From Nothopassalora personata (lineage: Eukaryota; Ascomycota; Dothideomycetes; Mycosphaerellales; Mycosphaerellaceae), in assembly GCA_033816765.1 (NCBI GenBank), contig CM066298.1, positions 2,418,001 through 2,482,000 of the forward strand: a DNA stretch of 64,000 nt, read 5' to 3'. The translations under genes were made by a program, and so were the position numbers. Position 1 is the stretch's first letter. Every line of letters begins with the position of its first letter. Positions 19,801-29,379 of this stretch are shown piece after piece. Below the pieces are notes generated by a model. It was given only the letters and a program-made list of their open reading frames with translations, made no database searches and was not told where the DNA came from.

Positions 19801-22800
19801 GAGATGAGCTGATTGTGACCAAAAAGCACATCACGGATCTCGCGTCCATCGGCTACGTTCGTCCATCGACATCACGGGTCGCATCACCGCTTCTCATTGT
19901 TAAGAAGCCTGGTGGTGGACTCCGGGTGTGCGTGGACTACCGAGCCATCAACGAGATCACCATCAAGAACAGGTATCCCATACCTCAGATACGTGAAACT
20001 CTAGCGCGCCTGTCCAAGGCCAAGATGTTCACTATCCTCGATATCATTGCGGCATTCAACCAGCTCCGTATCAAAGCCGGTGACGAATGGAAGACTGCTT
20101 TCACTACGCGCTATGGAACATACGAGTACTTGGTCGTGCCTTTTGGGCTATGTAACGCACCAGCGGCTTTCCAAGCCTACATCAATTCCGCACTGCACGA
20201 CTATCTCGATGATTTCTGCACGGCGTATTTGGACGACACTATCGTGTACACAGAGCCGCCGGAGCAGGGAGGTTTCGACGCGCTTCGCAAGCTCCACGTC
20301 GAGCACGTCAACAAGGTCCTTGACAAGCTTATCGAAGCCCGCCTGCCCTGCGACATACTGAAGTGCCGTTTCTTCCAGACCGAAGTCAAGTTCTTAGGGA
20401 TCATCATCACGGCGACCGGGCTGAAGATGGATCCCAAGAAAGTTCAAGCGATCCAAGAGTGGGCGACTCCACGCAATGTTACTGACGTCCTAGCATTCCT
20501 AGGGTTGTGCAACTTCTATCGCAGATTCATCGCCGAATTCGCTACTATAGCATTCGCCCTTACATGCTTGACCCGTGGCGCCAACAGCAAGGACCCAAAG
20601 CACCGTCCGGTCTGGCGCTGGACTGCAGAGTGCCAGGAGGCTTTCGATGCTCTGAAGCTGGCTTTTACCAAGGCACCAGTACTTAAGCATTTCGATCCGG
20701 ACCTCCCAAGCACTGTCGAATGCGACGCCTCTGACACGGTTACAGCTGGAGTCCTGTCCCAGCCAGATCCAGACGACGGCTGGGCACTCAAACCAGTTGC
20801 TTTCTACTCTACAAAGATGATTCCAGCGGAATGCAATTACGAGATCTACGACAAGGAACTTATGGCAATCGTGCACGCATTCGAGGAATGGCGGCCCGAG
20901 CTTATGTCTTGCGATCCAGCTACACCAATCAAGGTGCTATCCGACCACCGCGGCTTGGAGTACTTTATGACTACCAAGCAGCTTAACAGACGTCAAGCCC
21001 GGTGGGCGGAGTTCCTGTCTGCTTTCAACTTCAAGATCACGTACAGACCTGGCAAAGACAACGTGAAGGCCGACTGCCTTACACGACGATCCCAGGACCA
21101 GGACAAGTCCGATGATCTGCGCAACCGCCGCCAAGTTCTGCTCAAGGAGGACAATCTCAGCGACGAGGTGCGTGCGACACTGCCGCAGGTCGCTTGTCTC
21201 GAGGTACCCGATCCAGCAGCAACAGCCAAGCGTCAGTACGAGCTCGCCATAGCTGCACTGGAAGTCCTAGACGGCGCCACTCCAGGCGATCCTTCCATTG
21301 AGGAACAGATCCAGCTTGCGTACGCCAAAGACGAGCTCGCTTGTGACATTCGCGAAGCAATCAAGAAGGATCTGCCCAAGCTGAAGGACGCACGCGTATC
21401 TATCACCGATTGCCGCATCGAACATGACACGATCTTCGTGCGCGACAAGGTGTATGTACCGGATTCTGAGGACTTGCGAGGCGAAGTCATGCGCCAGCAC
21501 CACAACACTCTCCTCACCGGTCATCCAGGCCGCGAGAAGACGTATGAACTGATCGCCCGCGAGTACTGGTGGCCGGGGATGTTCAAGGATGTTCGCAGGT
21601 ACACAGATGCATGTCACGTCTGCACCCGCATACGCGCTTTCACTCGAGCATATTCAGGAGGTTTGCGGCAGCTGCCAGTACCACAAGGAGCATACCGCGA
21701 AGTCACGATGGACTATGTGGTTGAGCTGCCAGCTAGCACATCAGCCGAGGGCGTCACCTTCACCAACATCCTGACAGTCACGGAGCGACTCACCAAACGC
21801 AAACACTACATCGCAGTTAAGGACTTGACCGCCGAAACAGCGGCAGATGTCTGCCTGCGTTACATTATCAAGGACCAGGGACTTTTCGACGTCGTTTACA
21901 GCGATCGCGGGTCCCAGTGGGTCAGCGCATTCTGGAAACGCCTGTTGCTACTGATGCGCGTCGACCAGCGACTGTCTACTGCTTTCCACCCGCAAACAGA
22001 TGGGCAGAGTGAAAGCACCAACAGGATTATGGAAATGTATCTCCGCGCATTCGTCAACTACGCGCAGGACGACTGGGTCCAGTTGCTTCCTATGGCCGAG
22101 TTCGCCGCCAACAACGTACGGTCTGACACTACAGGTGTGTCACCGTTCTTCGCAACTCTGGGCCGCCATCCGCGCATGACTTTCACACCGCCATCGGAGC
22201 TCGCCAAGCATTCTGGACCTACCGCACAGCGCATTGACCAGCAAGCTGCCGATGACTTCGCCGCCAAACTTGAGCAACTTCATGACTACTGTGCGACTCA
22301 AATGCGTTGGGCGCAGGCTCGATATGACGACAGCGCGCTCACTTCTCGACAAGCAGCACCGCGCTATCGCGTCGGCGACAAGGTTTGGCTCGACACGCGC
22401 AACATACTGACTCGCCGACCAAGCAAGAAACTCGACCACAAGAACAACGGCCCTTGGCCAGTCGAGAAGGTACTAGGCAACGACGCATACCGACTTACCC
22501 TGCCAGCCACTATGAAGATACACAACGTCTTCCACACCAGCCTCTTGCGCATCGCCGACTCGAACCCGTTTCCCAACCAACACGATACCGAGCCACCGCC
22601 AGTTATCGACGCCGAAGGTCAGCAACGTCACGAGGTGGAGGAGGTGATTAAGAGCAAGTGGACAGGCAGGGCGCACAAGGAGGTTCGCTACACATACCGA
22701 TGGGTCGGCGGCGCCCACACCTCAGAGGTCTACAAAGTCAACATCGGCGGACCCGATGACTTGATCGCAGACTTTCACCACAACAACCCTGATGCTGATG

Positions 22801-22988
22801 GCCCGCCGCCCGGATGGAAGCCGCCAGCGCTATGGATACCGAACGAGAAAGTTGGGTCAACCGCATTACCCGCGCACATGGCAGATGCTGGACAACCACC
22901 TGTCTCCGCACCGACACCGACCACAGAAACGCCGGTCCTCCGCCGTTCAGCGCGCACGCGAGGAGATACAGCTGTCTCGCCGAAGTGA
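16866..22988 (+). CDS. Gag-Pol polyprotein of element 2
   Basis: 2040 aa in one frame from the ATG at 16866 (MEGEQAVPNP). The N-terminus is Pro/Arg-rich. A coiled coil covers about 224-300. A capsid-like region (about 415-600) begins KAPDAFSGEAG. The zinc knuckle at 640-655, CFACKKEGCRKTLPTC, has Cys where His is usual. The protease has D738-T-G-C. Reverse transcriptase has YLDD at 1121-1124. RNase H follows (about 1280-1400, VECDASDT, YDKELMA). Integrase has an HH-CC zinc site (HHNTLLTGHPG to CHVC) and a DDE triad Asp1616, Asp1680, Glu1716 (35 residues between the last two). The C-terminus (about 1922-1975, HEVEEVIKSKW to DLIADFHHNNPDA) resembles a divergent chromodomain. No stop separates gag from pol, so proteolysis must set the Gag:Pol ratio. 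Confidence 0.95.
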   Translation: MEGEQAVPNPPPPQRGRRQSRGEDEERPDLPRDRSPRERSSMPPTTRLRRQLDSADDAVTPKVTGNFNLDEPTPGRPLKQKGTVVADTQETIGRQSESASAAPAPKPAKKYPLTEEQREEYAQRNSTDRLTYNKDEGTVARQTEHCDLGWAVPRDITTYKNAEGHRLLQARYKVNNFKFGNAKDLKLVVNQGNEEHPDAGAKRFLDVLDNVNLIIARSEEAVEEHDALIEQHEDTIAQQDKTITQQEKVITRLEKKEKTSTKMIEEAIDKFAAYKTELAALRQDKQDLEQRLKAMEAKETEADDSEKEDATLARLGKYLQDTDGDDSDVESEANLRRRYTTHTTKVPLRKAAGSAGGTPMPKPRPRGVSPAGSGISAILGRKRSSHAQELIDDDDDARPTCSGSEARASGIKAPDAFSGEAGKEQKPYLEWKQKMKYYLRMGCKGFSDEDLKATVINCTTGFAYSVLEPIESTLATADHVFEVLDEACGDKHTRTTKRAEYQYLKQGDGEVFSKFWAKFVSYLPYISHDKDDPDDLPEQMRAKLSKAYRDCIRGERFKDIMAMKDKLHMIEADFLHDKAGGSSGGGRRHGGTGGDGNDKSPLQKANDALKNGYDWDKAKDGGLSSFRPITQKEFDDRTKCFACKKEGCRKTLPTCPYAPYKKASRRPNNSTLDVPGVEEKVAASTVQLGGRRQPIALTADLPTVCSLSVSPHMSLPPISKHVVLCGMVGGQLVRCMLDTGCTSLFVHERFAKLNLQRKRLPEALPYTGSKGSTAGLITQIASIPDIDFNGQHDSFNAWVADLGQYDLILGMPWFESNLPHIDFVTRTLTFDSGISARCETKSDPKPGTPRFASEPVVEGPLEDLPDINIITVGEAQSAVDEGQEAYLVWDYDDTSDTAAVLDDVGLHICAMNPDDLERYMKGKEEVDAKQLLPPDFHQRVQAFNPELAKSLPPHREGDLAIDFIPGAKLPFVKPRPAGRDELIVTKKHITDLASIGYVRPSTSRVASPLLIVKKPGGGLRVCVDYRAINEITIKNRYPIPQIRETLARLSKAKMFTILDIIAAFNQLRIKAGDEWKTAFTTRYGTYEYLVVPFGLCNAPAAFQAYINSALHDYLDDFCTAYLDDTIVYTEPPEQGGFDALRKLHVEHVNKVLDKLIEARLPCDILKCRFFQTEVKFLGIIITATGLKMDPKKVQAIQEWATPRNVTDVLAFLGLCNFYRRFIAEFATIAFALTCLTRGANSKDPKHRPVWRWTAECQEAFDALKLAFTKAPVLKHFDPDLPSTVECDASDTVTAGVLSQPDPDDGWALKPVAFYSTKMIPAECNYEIYDKELMAIVHAFEEWRPELMSCDPATPIKVLSDHRGLEYFMTTKQLNRRQARWAEFLSAFNFKITYRPGKDNVKADCLTRRSQDQDKSDDLRNRRQVLLKEDNLSDEVRATLPQVACLEVPDPAATAKRQYELAIAALEVLDGATPGDPSIEEQIQLAYAKDELACDIREAIKKDLPKLKDARVSITDCRIEHDTIFVRDKVYVPDSEDLRGEVMRQHHNTLLTGHPGREKTYELIAREYWWPGMFKDVRRYTDACHVCTRIRAFTRAYSGGLRQLPVPQGAYREVTMDYVVELPASTSAEGVTFTNILTVTERLTKRKHYIAVKDLTAETAADVCLRYIIKDQGLFDVVYSDRGSQWVSAFWKRLLLLMRVDQRLSTAFHPQTDGQSESTNRIMEMYLRAFVNYAQDDWVQLLPMAEFAANNVRSDTTGVSPFFATLGRHPRMTFTPPSELAKHSGPTAQRIDQQAADDFAAKLEQLHDYCATQMRWAQARYDDSALTSRQAAPRYRVGDKVWLDTRNILTRRPSKKLDHKNNGPWPVEKVLGNDAYRLTLPATMKIHNVFHTSLLRIADSNPFPNQHDTEPPPVIDAEGQQRHEVEEVIKSKWTGRAHKEVRYTYRWVGGAHTSEVYKVNIGGPDDLIADFHHNNPDADGPPPGWKPPALWIPNEKVGSTALPAHMADAGQPPVSAPTPTTETPVLRRSARTRGDTAVSPK

Positions 22989-23250
22989 TGAACTGCTCGG
23001 ACACGGCCTTCAATGCGTGTGTAAGCACCGACTGTAGCCTCTCGCTGTTACAGCACGGCCTTACTGAAGCACGCACACTGAAGCACCGGTCCGCGGTAAC
23101 ACACTGAAGCACCGGTCCGCGGTATCTACACGCACCGCTCGAGCCGACCATGCTACACATCCCTTACACGCCAGACGAGGCCGCTGTCGCATTGGTTACA
23201 TACTGTTTGATTTTCTTTTTACGCACGTCGCAGGCGCTCGTGGCCATTTT

Positions 23251-23260
23251 GGAGGGGGGG
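23251..23260 (+). promoter_or_regulatory. Polypurine tract of element 2
   Basis: GGAGGGGGGG, three bases before the 3' LTR, the likely plus-strand primer. Confidence 0.75.
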
Positions 23261-23263
23261 TAC

Positions 23264-23449
23264 TGTCACGGGGTGGCCTTGACCTTGGACCCTTCGCCGG
23301 CTTAACCGCGGACCTTCCGGATCGGGTTAGCGCGGCTTGGCACGAGATCGACCTTGCTTCTCTCTTCTCTCTCGTTCTTAGACTCTTCGTAGATTGTATT
23401 ATTCACGACTTGACTCCTACACTCTCTGGATCTCATATCGCCCGTGTCA
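23264..23449 (+). repeat. 3' LTR of element 2
   Basis: 186 bp, no difference found from 16543-16728. Followed by TSD CTTAT. Confidence 0.95.
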
Positions 23450-23589
23450 CTTATACGCTACTCGCGGGCTCCTCGCCTACTACTACTCTACGTAGCCCCT
23501 AGTAGGCGCGCTACTCTTTAGCTTTTATTTTATTTATAGTTAAGAAAAGTTTTATTTATACTCTAGTACTCCTATACTAGTCTTATTTA

Positions 23590-26500
23590 CTTCTCCTTAA
23601 CGCCTTATAGTCGGCTACTATACGATCCGTATTTACGAGGCCCTCCGCCGGTTCCTAGCTATTATACTCCTCTAGCTAGTCCTTCTACTAGACTAGATAC
23701 TGTAGCTTACCCTTACGCTTACGCCTATCTAGTACTGCCTCTACCTTATACTCTCCGTCCTTATTAGCTAGAGGGGGTACGGGTCTATCCTTATCGCTAC
23801 CGATATACGGCTCGAGGAGAGAGACATAGAAGACGTTATAGAGCCTTAAGTCGGCTAGTAGCGCTAGGCGGTACGCCTACGAACCGATAGCGTCCGTAAT
23901 GCGGTATAGGCCGATGAACTTCGGACCTATCTTCTTCTTTAGTACTGCTAACTTAAGGTTCTTCGTTAATAATAGGACTAAGTTACCTACGCGGTAGGTC
24001 TTAGCTTAGTAGGTCTTATTATAGTAGCGAGCCTAGCTTTCTACTATAGCCTTCTATCGCTCCTCGAGTATAGCGCGTAGTTTTCGTATACGACTCGTAG
24101 CTATTACCGCTACTAGTACTTCCCTCCCTAGGTCTCGTCTCGAGATCTAGTTAGTATAGGGGCAATCTTAGGTCGCTAACCGTACGCTATCTCGAACGGA
24201 CTTATCCGTAGTATTAGGTAGATGCTATTATTAGCTACGAATTTAGTAACTATAAGCTACTTAGCCTACTTAGTTTAATTGTTACTATAGTAATAACGAA
24301 GATATTATTCGAGGGTTTAGTTTACCCTCTTAGTTTAGCCGTTAGTCTAAGGGTGAAAGGCCGTAGATAGCTTACGCTTTATACGCGCCTCGAAGTAGAA
24401 GTTACTCTAAAACTAACTAGTGAAGACCGGACCTCGGTCGCTTACTATACCTAACGGGATACTATAGTGTCGCACGACTTCGTCTCGTAGGAGCCTCGTA
24501 AGCTCTACGGCTATATAAGTCTTCGTCGTTGGGATATATAAGCTTATTTTTAAGTAGCGATCGACTATTACTAGGATCGCATTATACACGTAACCGGCTC
24601 GCGTACTTAGAGGTAGGTCCGTAATGAAATCTATAGTAATTTCCTACTACGGCCGCTCCGGTCTAGGAAGCGATTATAGCCTACTATAGGGTCGATAGCG
24701 TTTAGCCTTCGAACCCTAGTAGGTTCTATAGGCTTAGACGTATTACTTTACGTCCGTACTAAGTAAGTCCTACTAATAATTACGTCGTAATAGCTCTTTA
24801 GTCTTAGTCCTTCTAAAGTAACCTGCGAGGACGTCGTCGTAGTATATACGAATTAGATGCGACCTAATTACATAATCCCTAGGTACTACGATCGCGTCTC
24901 CGTAGTACATAAGGTTATCCTTTATATACTATCCCTTAGCGTCCCTCGCGCTTAGCGCCTACGCTAAGCATACGACATACTAGTCGTCTTACTACTACGC
25001 GATCTTTATTAAGAGTAGGATTAACTTACCCGTCGAGCTATAAGCTTAGCCCTATATTACTATAGCGTACACTACTACTAGTAACGATGGCTTATCTTAA
25101 TAGGGAAGGTTACCTCTCCGTACTACTATTACCGCGCCTATGTCGCCCTATATCGCCTCGTAGGTAGTAAGCGCGCGCTTTACCGTCGGCTCGTCCTCTC
25201 TTAATAGGGATTCCTTCTAGAAAGATAGCTTACTTTATAGCGTAGGAAGCAAGTTCGACGTCTACTACGCTACGCGTGCGTAGTTACTACGTCGCGATAG
25301 CGTATCGGCTAGGTTACTCTTTCCCGACCTATACTCTACTACGAAGTCGAAAGATTATAGAAACGTCGCCTATCGAGCTTACCTCCCATTTAGCTACTTT
25401 ACTATTATAAAACCCTATAGGTTCGTATAGTCGACTAGTACCTAGACCGTATACGATACGCCTTCGAGGTACGGTCGCTAATGCTTAAATACCTCTACTA
25501 CTACTAGTAGCTCTTAGTTATAGGTCTTATAATTGTACTCGGTAGGTATTATCTTACGAGAATAGAAGGCAATTAAATACTACTTAGTCCTAAATAGCTA
25601 AGAGATAATGCCTATAATCGCAAAACCTAAGGCATCCGTCTTAACCCTCGTACGTAACGAAGGATCGAAGTGCCTTAGGATAGGTGCTCCGAGGAACCTA
25701 GCTTTTAGCCGTTAGAACGCTTACTCCTCGTAAGCGGACTATATAAGAGGCCCTTGCTTCTTACTATTCTTACATCCCTTTAGTAGGTCTATTAATAGCT
25801 TCGCAATCCTCGAGTACCCTTCGATAAAGCGCCTATAGAAGTTATAGAATCCTAGGAAGGATTGAACCTTATAAAAACTCGTAGGCGTAGGCTATTCCTC
25901 GATTACGGCTACCCTACTCCTATCTATCGATACGCCTAAGACGCTTACGATAAATCCTAGGAACTTGGCATTCTCCTAGAAGAAGCTACACTTCTTTAGG
26001 TTCGTAAATAGGGCGAACTTTCGTAGCCTCTCTAGTACCGCGCGTACGGCTCGTACGTGCTCCTTACGCGTTACGCTATAGATGAGGATGCTATCTAGGT
26101 AGACTACGTAGATGTTATCTACTAACCTAGTAAGGGCCTTATTAATGTACCCCTAAAAGGTAGCTAGTGCGTTAGTTAACCTAAAAGGCATAACTAAGTA
26201 CTCGTAGTAACCGTATCGCGTGCGAAACTAAACGTAGTCTTCTACTCGTCTCCTCGCTTAATAGGAATACGGTAGTAGGCATCCTATAGGTCGATTATAG
26301 TAAAGAGCCTAGCGCCCTGTAGCCTATCTAAGGTCTTACTAATTAGGGGTAGTAGGTACCGGTTCTTTACTATAATCTCATTTAGGCCTCTATAATCTAT
26401 ATAGAGCCTAAGAGTACTATTCTTCTTTAGTACGAATAGGATAGGCGTACCCGCCTCGCTTACGGATCGCCTAATCTACCCCTTCTCTATTACTTGCGTA

Positions 26501-27400
26501 AGGTACTCCTTTAAGGCCTCTAGCTTAGTTAAGGACTAGTAGTACAGCGGCTTAAAAGGGGGTTTCTTTCCTTTAACGAGATTAATCGTATACTTAACCC
26601 CGTCGGGCATCTTACGCTTCGCCTACTTATTAGGTACGTATATATCTCGGAAGTCTACAAATTCTTTAGGCTACGAGGGGCCCTCTCCTTCGGGTACTAC
26701 TATAGTAATAGCCCGAACACTTATCGTATAAACCTACTTTAAGCTCTCGAGATCCTTAAGGAACTCGCGTACGTTACGCTACTAAATCGTAGGCGTCTCT
26801 ACACCGTAGTACTACTAGTCCTTATAATCGCTCTTTACGATCCGATTACGGTACCTCTAGGCTCTACCTAAAATCACTAATAGCCTACCTATAGGCACCG
26901 CGTAGTAGATAGCGTTACTTACGCGCTCTACTCCCGCGTTATTAGCGAGTCGTAGCCGAACCGTAAAGGCGCCGTAGTAATACCCTAGGTTATGCGTATA
27001 CGACTCTAACTTTGGTAGCCTTACCCTATTAATAGGTTACATTTAATGTCGGAGTATATACTTATACGACACTAGGCTAAGATCCGTATAATTATCTAGG
27101 AGAAACGTAGCCTCGCGAAAGCCCTTACGAGTCTCGACTACGCCTCGCAAGTAACGCGCTAGATACACATCTACTCGCCTTAAAGGGTCGACTTTAGGAA
27201 AACTCGGACTTAGGAGCGACCTACTTCTAGTCCTCTACCTTTTCCCTAGTCGCTACCCTTCTTAGTTAGAGCCTTCGTAGCGTCTACCCTACGAACCGCT
27301 TACGCGTTACGGTCCTTCTATAGGTACCTATTCGGGTAATCCATCTTAATGTGACCCTTCTTATAGTATCTATAGTACTCCGCTTTAGTCCTATCGAAGG
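23590..27400 (-). pseudogene. pol pseudogene of element 3 (protease to chromodomain)
   Basis: Read on the minus strand with RIP stops. The RT core is visible near 26270-26310 (an ID-L-DA-Y-R type segment) and the catalytic box near 26085-26125 reads Y-L-D-S where YLDD is expected. The integrase region follows at lower coordinates. A chromodomain-like end with a LQYLV-W-G segment lies at about 23620-23745, making it a chromovirus. Stops are mostly TAG/TAA. Confidence 0.8.
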
Positions 27401-28390
27401 TTATAGACGATCCGCCGGCGTCCCGCTAGTAACTCGTACCCGGGTCGCGCGACGCCTAACTATGCTTCTACTACTTCGAGCTACGATCGCTTCGCCCTTA
27501 GTCGCCCTTAGTCTCTCGCCTACGGCGACTATGCTACCCGCGGTCGTACCCTCCGCTACTACGCTCCGTGCTTTTAATACGCGAAGCTAGGATTACTAGT
27601 TCCTCTCTAGTTATTAGGATGTTATAAAACTTAACGATTACGGACCGTAGGCTAGGCGTAAGCTTAGCGAGTTATATGTCGTACGCGTTACGCCTCCGTA
27701 TAGTCCCCTAACTAATCCTCTATAACATCTAGCTTAGTCGTAAACTAACGTACTATCTAGTTATCCTTCTATTTCACTGCCTTATACTCTAACATTACGT
27801 TAAGCACGCGGTTTATAGGGTTACCGTATACGTCTCGATAGAACTCCTTAAAGTCCTAGTATATATACCCTTTAAGGTTAAGGACGCTATAGTTAGCGTA
27901 CTATCGCTTACTTACCTCTCCGCTTAGGTACATAACCCTATATAGGACCTTTAACTCGTTCGTCGTATACGTGCCGCCTAAGAGGGTAAAGATAAGAGAG
28001 AGCTCCCTTAGGAATACCCGCGCTTTCTTAATCGAGTCCCCTCTAAAAGGCGTAGGTTCTTTAAGACGTAAACATGTCGTATACAATGCGACCGCGCCTC
28101 GAGCTACGATATTATCGTTAGTTACTATAGATAGAGGGGGGGGAGGGGGAGTAGGGGATAGTTCTCCGCCGGATTCGCCCTAAGGGTCCGCCGGCGGCAC
28201 GCTTACGTCCCGTAAGATCTCTAACTGTTTAATCTCCCTCTATATCCCCTTCTCCTTAACCTCTACCCGAAGGGCATCCCTCCTTACGACTAAGGCTATA
28301 CGCCTCGCTTATTACTAGGCCCTAGGGCTTAGGGGAGCCGTAGGCGTAGCGCTACTATCGTCGCGTTCGGACTCTATAGCGTATATAGAT
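27401..28390 (-). pseudogene. gag pseudogene of element 3
   Basis: Minus-strand gag region next to the 5' LTR. A 61-codon open piece (27901-28086) contains PFRGDSIKKARVFLREL, a typical start of a gypsy capsid domain. A degraded CCHC knuckle reads near 27345-27385. The region shows RIP throughout. Confidence 0.75.
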
Positions 28391-28414
28391 TGTAACGAAG
28401 AGAAGAATTAGAAC

Positions 28415-28610
28415 TATTAAGGGATGTCGTAGTATATAGTACGCCTACGACCTACTAGTCGTAGATGAACTAATTCTTACCTTTTATTTAAGACGTATTG
28501 CGCGTCGTAAGGTGTACGTATGCGTATTACGTACGGCTTAGTAGCCGGTCGCGACCGCATGTTATATATAAGGCTATATATAAGGGTTAGCTACTAGGCT
28601 ACCCCTTACA
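28415..28610 (-). repeat. 5' LTR of element 3
   Basis: 196 bp matching 8567-8762. The left end reads TATTAAGGG, a TG-to-TA change from TGTTAAGGG. Followed by TSD CTAGG. Confidence 0.9.
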
Positions 28611-29370
28611 CTAGGATCTACGAGCCCGAGCTAAGGCTACTAAGAAAGTTCGCCTATAATTAGAATAGGAGATCCGGTAAGCTAAGATTAACTAGTAGGA
28701 GGTTAAAATAATTAACGAAGTTAGTACTTAAATGAGCGAAACTCAATTATTAGCTAAATCCGGGGTAACCCTAGGAAGGGGAAATAATGCCTAAGTAAAT
28801 AGACTAGGGAACGATGCTAATAAAGGACTGCCTAAGGATATGCCTATTAGTCCCGTAAACGCCCCCTTCGTATAAAGGAAGCGTATGTAGAATAATAAGA
28901 CTATAAGAATTAATAACTACGTCCGACAATATAGTTTAGCTAGTAATAGCCCGGTTATAAAGGAAGGGGGTATTATCTACTAGATTGATTAGATCCTCTA
29001 GATAACGTTTCCTAATATAAACGCCTAAAATTAGTTTCGATATAGTCGCTAGTTCGAGGCTACCCTCTTTAGTCGCGTTACTAACACCCCCGCTCTTTAG
29101 GAGAAGCTCGCTATAGTACGACGCCTTATAGAAAAGGACCCTAAGGTTTGTACTAGATAAGTAGTTACCTATAAAGATAAACCTAAGTATAATAAGGAGG
29201 TCTTCCGCGAAGATAGTTAGGCCTAGTATATCGGAGTATATTTAACTATACTTTACTCTAAAGGTACGGTCCCTACTACTAAGCTTTATAAGGACGTTAA
29301 GAAAATCGGGCTCTCTAGTGTCCTTAACAACTTTGCTATAGTCCCTAGTCCTTAGGTAGTAGCGGAGTTC
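28611..29370 (+). pseudogene. gag-like pseudogene of element 4, second part
   Basis: Resumes exactly where the frame stopped at 8566, as shown by the uninterrupted second copy (about 63805 onward). Lysine/arginine-rich, RIP-broken. No zinc knuckle was found. Confidence 0.55.
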
Positions 29371-29379
29371 GGGATGAAT

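Larger units (their letters stand above)
16543..23449 (+). mobile_element. Element 2: intact single-frame Ty3/gypsy element
   Basis: 186-bp LTRs (16543-16728 and 23264-23449) that read as identical, with the perfect TSD CTTAT (16538-16542 and 23450-23454). One 2040-aa gag-pol frame fills the interior. There is no RIP, and GC content and codon use are normal. It is a different family from element 1: its LTRs are shorter, gag and pol are fused, and the last 275 bp before the 3' LTR carry no antisense gene. Confidence 0.97.
9064..23520 (+). pseudogene. Antisense accessory frame of element 3, RIP-killed and split by elements 1 and 2
   Basis: An ATG at 9064 opens a Ser/Pro-rich frame (MSNSPPSSSRSASFYS) on the strand opposite to the gag-pol of element 3. 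The frame is interrupted by element 1 within TCCGC (9094-9098 / 16130-16134) and goes on through 16135-16537, past element 2, to about 23520. Stops are mainly TAG/TAA, as expected from RIP, but two frames are about equally open after roughly 16280, so the exact protein is unclear. It converges on the pol 3' end, with an AT-rich spacer at about 23515-23585. This is the layout of the intact antisense genes of element 1 and the gag-only element. No cysteine cluster could be confirmed. Confidence 0.45.
8567..28610 (-). mobile_element. Element 3: RIP-killed minus-strand chromovirus inside element 4
   Basis: 196-bp LTRs lie at 8567-8762 and 28415-28610, with the perfect TSD CTAGG at 8562-8566 and 28611-28615. 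The second copy of element 4 has the empty site at about 63804-63810, confirming the insertion point. Gag-pol reads on the minus strand, so the 5' LTR is the right-hand one. Elements 1 and 2 are inserted in its 3' end. Its own DNA is 8567-9098, 16135-16542 and 23455-28610, about 6.1 kb. Next to its 3' LTR is a purine tract on the minus strand (GGGAGGGGAGG, about 8767-8777). Confidence 0.9.
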
